Both the position numbers and the translations under genes were made by a program. Positions 6,747 through 8,437 of a DNA stretch of 8,437 nt are shown here, piece by piece (position 1 is the stretch's first letter; each line of letters opens with the position of its first letter). Location of the stretch: contig JBBILY010000137.1 in the NCBI GenBank assembly GCA_037444705.1, positions 1 through 8,437 on the forward strand, in the 5' to 3' direction. The stretch comes from DATCYX01 sp037444705 (GTDB taxonomy: Bacteria; Chloroflexota; Anaerolineae; Anaerolineales; UBA4823). Below the pieces are notes generated by a model, which saw only the letters and a program-made list of their open reading frames with translations, did not search any database and was not told the origin of the DNA.

Positions 6747-7675
6747 AGCCAGCCCGCCTCCCGAGCGCGGCTGACGACCCTTTCTGCCAGGGCGGTGATC
6801 ATCTGCGGGGCGGTGTTTAACATCACGATGCGTTCCAATTGCACTCCTAGGGATTGTGCCTGGCGCTTCAGCGCCAGGTCAATATCATACAAAATCTCCA
6901 CATGTTCGCAGACAAAGCCAATGGGCGCGACCAAAACGTGGCGCTGGCCGGCCTGGGCCATCTGCACCAGGACCTCAGATGCATCCGGGCCTAGCCAGGG
7001 CTCATCGGATAGGGCTGCAGACTGGTAGGCGAAGGCATAAGGTCGGTCTCCCAAGTGTTGCATCACCGCGGTCACGGTCTGGCTCAACTCCCTGGGATAA
7101 GGGTCGTCCCATTGCAAGATGCGCTGTGGCAGGCTGTGGGCGGTGAACAGGATGGGCACCTCTGAGCGCACCTGAGAAGGGAAGCGATCCAGGGTGGTGC
7201 AAATACGTTCCACCAGGGCAGCGATGTAGCCCGGCAGCAGGTGCCAGCGCTCAATGCCAGCCACCTCCAGCGCCGGCGCGGCTTCCTCCACCTTTTTGAA
7301 ATAAGCCCCAATGCTCATGCGCGAATAGTGGGGCGCCATCACCAAACCCACCACGCGGCGGATGCCCTCAGCCTGCATATGCGCCAGGGTCTCCTGGATA
7401 TACGGATGCCAATGGCGCATGCCCACACAGGCTTTGAAAGGAAAGCCCTGGGCTTGGAGGGCGGACTGCAAGGCCCTGGCCTGAGCCTGGGTGTGCTCTA
7501 GGATGGGGGAGCGCCCGCCAATTTCCTGATAGCGCTGGCGCACTTCATGGATGATGGCTTCTGGGGTGGGGCGATAGCCGCGCACATCCCGCAGGTATGG
7601 CTCGACCTCATCCAGGTTGCCCGGCCCGCCATAGGCCATGACCAGCAATCCGATTACAGGTGAGGAGCGGGCCAT
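6743..7675 (-). CDS. hemH: Ferrochelatase, Gram-positive (coproporphyrin) type
   Basis: It inserts ferrous iron into a porphyrin. The product is coproheme if it acts as CpfC, or protoheme if it acts as classical HemH. At 310 residues it has the length of the soluble Bacillus enzyme. GLLVMAYGGP at 9-18 matches the Bacillus MAYG motif, with Tyr15 where protoporphyrin-type enzymes usually read LANLG. RYQEIGGRSPI is at 48-58 and GMRHWHPYI, with His88, at 85-93. APHYSRMSIGAY is at 114-125. The catalytic FTAHSLP (177-183) holds His180. WLGPD is at 227-231 and GFVCEHVEILYDID, with Glu260, at 253-266. No C-terminal cysteine cluster for an iron-sulfur centre is seen. The start at 7675 has a near-perfect GGAGGTGATC site at 7681-7690 and overlaps the end of the preceding membrane gene by 22 bp. 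The stop overlaps the hemY ATG. Assigning coproporphyrin rather than protoporphyrin is inference. Confidence 0.95.
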   Translation of the reverse strand: MARSSPVIGLLVMAYGGPGNLDEVEPYLRDVRGYRPTPEAIIHEVRQRYQEIGGRSPILEHTQAQARALQSALQAQGFPFKACVGMRHWHPYIQETLAHMQAEGIRRVVGLVMAPHYSRMSIGAYFKKVEEAAPALEVAGIERWHLLPGYIAALVERICTTLDRFPSQVRSEVPILFTAHSLPQRILQWDDPYPRELSQTVTAVMQHLGDRPYAFAYQSAALSDEPWLGPDASEVLVQMAQAGQRHVLVAPIGFVCEHVEILYDIDLALKRQAQSLGVQLERIVMLNTAPQMITALAERVVSRAREAGWL

Positions 7676-7986
7676 TTTCGGATCACCTCCGCAAAGGGTG
7701 GGGGCACTTTATGAGCGTGGTAGGGATACCAACCCAACTCAGCCCGCACAGCCTGGTCTTTCAGTTCGGTGGAACCCCAGATGAAAGAGGCGCCACTAAT
7801 GCCCAACAGGGCAGAAGCCCACTCGGAAGCGATAAAAAGTGAAGCGAGCACCAGCAGGAGGCCGCCCCCCATGAAGTAGGGCCACCACAGATAGCCCAGA
7901 TAACGCTCGCCCCGGATGACCCAGATGAAGCCCGCGCCAATGATCACCAGGGTGGCTAAACCGCAAAGCGGGCCAAACCAGTTCAT
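7654..7986 (-). CDS. DUF4491-like membrane protein B, 110 residues
   Basis: It is a small membrane protein with three likely spans (about 5-24, 32-53 and 56-72) and a soluble basic/aromatic tail. The pattern VIRGERYLGYLWWPYF, then LLGISGASFIWGSTEL, then VRAELGWYPYHAHKV matches the layout I know for DUF4491 proteins (GEYYFG..WW, LG..GF..LW...EL, KRVKKGWFP.NP). It also resembles the gene directly upstream, so the two look like tandem paralogs. The function of the family is unknown. The ATG at 7986 overlaps the stop of gene A (ATGA) and follows a strong AGGAGG site within the end of gene A. The frame is open further upstream, but that part lies inside gene A and is a shadow. The last codons contain the hemH ribosome site and start. 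It may help organise heme enzymes at the membrane, but that rests on context only. Confidence 0.85.
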   Translation of the reverse strand: MNWFGPLCGLATLVIIGAGFIWVIRGERYLGYLWWPYFMGGGLLLVLASLFIASEWASALLGISGASFIWGSTELKDQAVRAELGWYPYHAHKVPPPFAEVIRKWPAPHL

Positions 7987-8399
7987 CGAGCCGCCTCCTG
8001 AAGGGCACGCTTCTCCTCGGCTGTGAGCGGGCGGCCAAGCGGCTGCCGCTCCAGCCAATCCACTGGGGTGGCGTGCGGGCTGTGGCGCAAGATACGCGCG
8101 TGGCGCGGGTTGTGCGGGTTGGCCGGGGCGTATCCCTTTTCCACGCGGCGCTGCTGGCGGTAGAACTCCAGGGCATCCCAGAGCAGGGTCATGCCCAGGA
8201 TGCCGGCCGCAGCCGAGAGGGGACAGCCAGGGCTTAGCAGGGCCAGGATTTCCAGCCCCAGGCCAAAGGTGGCGGCTATCAGGGCAGGCAACCACAGCCT
8301 GGGTGAGATGAATTCCACTTTGCGCACCGCCACATGCCCTAACCAGATGCCCAGAAAGGTTGTCAGCGCTGTGATCAAGCCGATTAGGTTCAAAGACAT
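7983..8399 (-). CDS. DUF4491-like membrane protein A, 138 residues
   Basis: Three hydrophobic spans (about 4-21, 35-55 and 60-77) are followed by a cytoplasmic tail. LGHVAVRKVEF near 20-30 and GILGMTLLWDALEFYRQQRRVEKGYAPANP near 66-95 fit the DUF4491 family pattern well. The family is usually about 100 residues. This copy has an extra hydrophilic, partly helical tail of about 40 residues (VDWLERQPLGRPLTAEEKRA near 113-132). AGGAG at 8408-8412, 8 bases before ATG 8399, supports the start. It is the first complete gene of the heme operon in this window and overlaps gene B by ATGA. It keeps a His22 that copy B lacks. No enzymatic role is known. Cotranscription with hemH, hemY and hemL is the only clue. 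Confidence 0.87.
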   Translation of the reverse strand: MSLNLIGLITALTTFLGIWLGHVAVRKVEFISPRLWLPALIAATFGLGLEILALLSPGCPLSAAAGILGMTLLWDALEFYRQQRRVEKGYAPANPHNPRHARILRHSPHATPVDWLERQPLGRPLTAEEKRALQEAAR

Positions 8400-8437
8400 T
8401 TGTGCATCTCCTGAGAAAATTCGTGCACCATTTCGAC
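8390..8437 (-). CDS. Possible C-terminus of an upstream gene (partial, off right edge)
   Basis: One minus-strand frame is open from the window edge to a TGA at 8390-8392 and would end in VEMVHEFSQEMHKCL, overlapping the start of DUF4491-like gene A by 10 bp. Such an overlap is in keeping with every other junction of this operon, and the residues look protein-like. However, only 15 codons are visible and another frame is also open, so this is a guess. No family can be named. Confidence 0.25.
   Translation of the reverse strand, partial: VEMVHEFSQEMHKCL

Noticed and set aside
7987..8295. N-terminal extension of the DUF4491-like protein B frame
   Set aside because: It is Pro/Gly/Arg-rich and overlaps gene A completely. 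The ATG at 7986 with AGGAGG gives a normal family-length protein.

Overview
This is an 8.4 kb stretch of a GC-rich bacterial chromosome. Gene style suggests Chloroflexota, probably an Anaerolineae-like lineage. The signs are Thr/Pro-rich lipoproteins with LAAC-type lipoboxes, a Gram-positive-like ferrochelatase, and tightly overlapping genes. This placement is inference from gene style, not from a marker gene.

Right half (about 4069-8437, minus strand, read right to left). A compact heme-synthesis operon runs DUF4491-like membrane protein A, DUF4491-like membrane protein B, hemH, hemY/hemG, hemL. Every junction overlaps: ATGA at A/B, a 22-bp overlap at B/hemH, ATGA at hemH/hemY and ATGA at hemY/hemL. 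HemL makes 5-aminolevulinate at the start of tetrapyrrole synthesis. HemY oxidises the porphyrinogen and HemH inserts iron near the end. The ferrochelatase has the MAYG motif of the Bacillus enzyme, which hints at the coproporphyrin-dependent branch. The operon promoter lies beyond the right edge. A short reading frame entering from that edge may be the end of the previous gene.

Middle (about 2650-4039, plus strand). A probable 52-residue single-span membrane protein is followed by sua5, which makes threonylcarbamoyl-AMP for the t6A modification of tRNA. sua5 converges on hemL with only 29 bp between them. In front of this pair is an AT-rich intergenic patch with two perfect TATAAT boxes facing opposite ways, which look like divergent promoters.

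Left half (1-2317, minus strand). A large three-part lipoprotein of unknown role comes first. It is followed after 33 bp by an ADP-ribosylglycohydrolase gene that has lost its middle and is now a pseudogene. Last is the N-terminus of another small lipoprotein that leaves the window on the left.

I see no tRNA or rRNA, CRISPR array, insertion sequence or phage gene. I see no clear undescribed defence or mobile system. The most interesting points are the tandem DUF4491 pair fused by overlap to the heme genes, the gutted ADP-ribosylglycohydrolase, and the symmetric divergent promoter patch.
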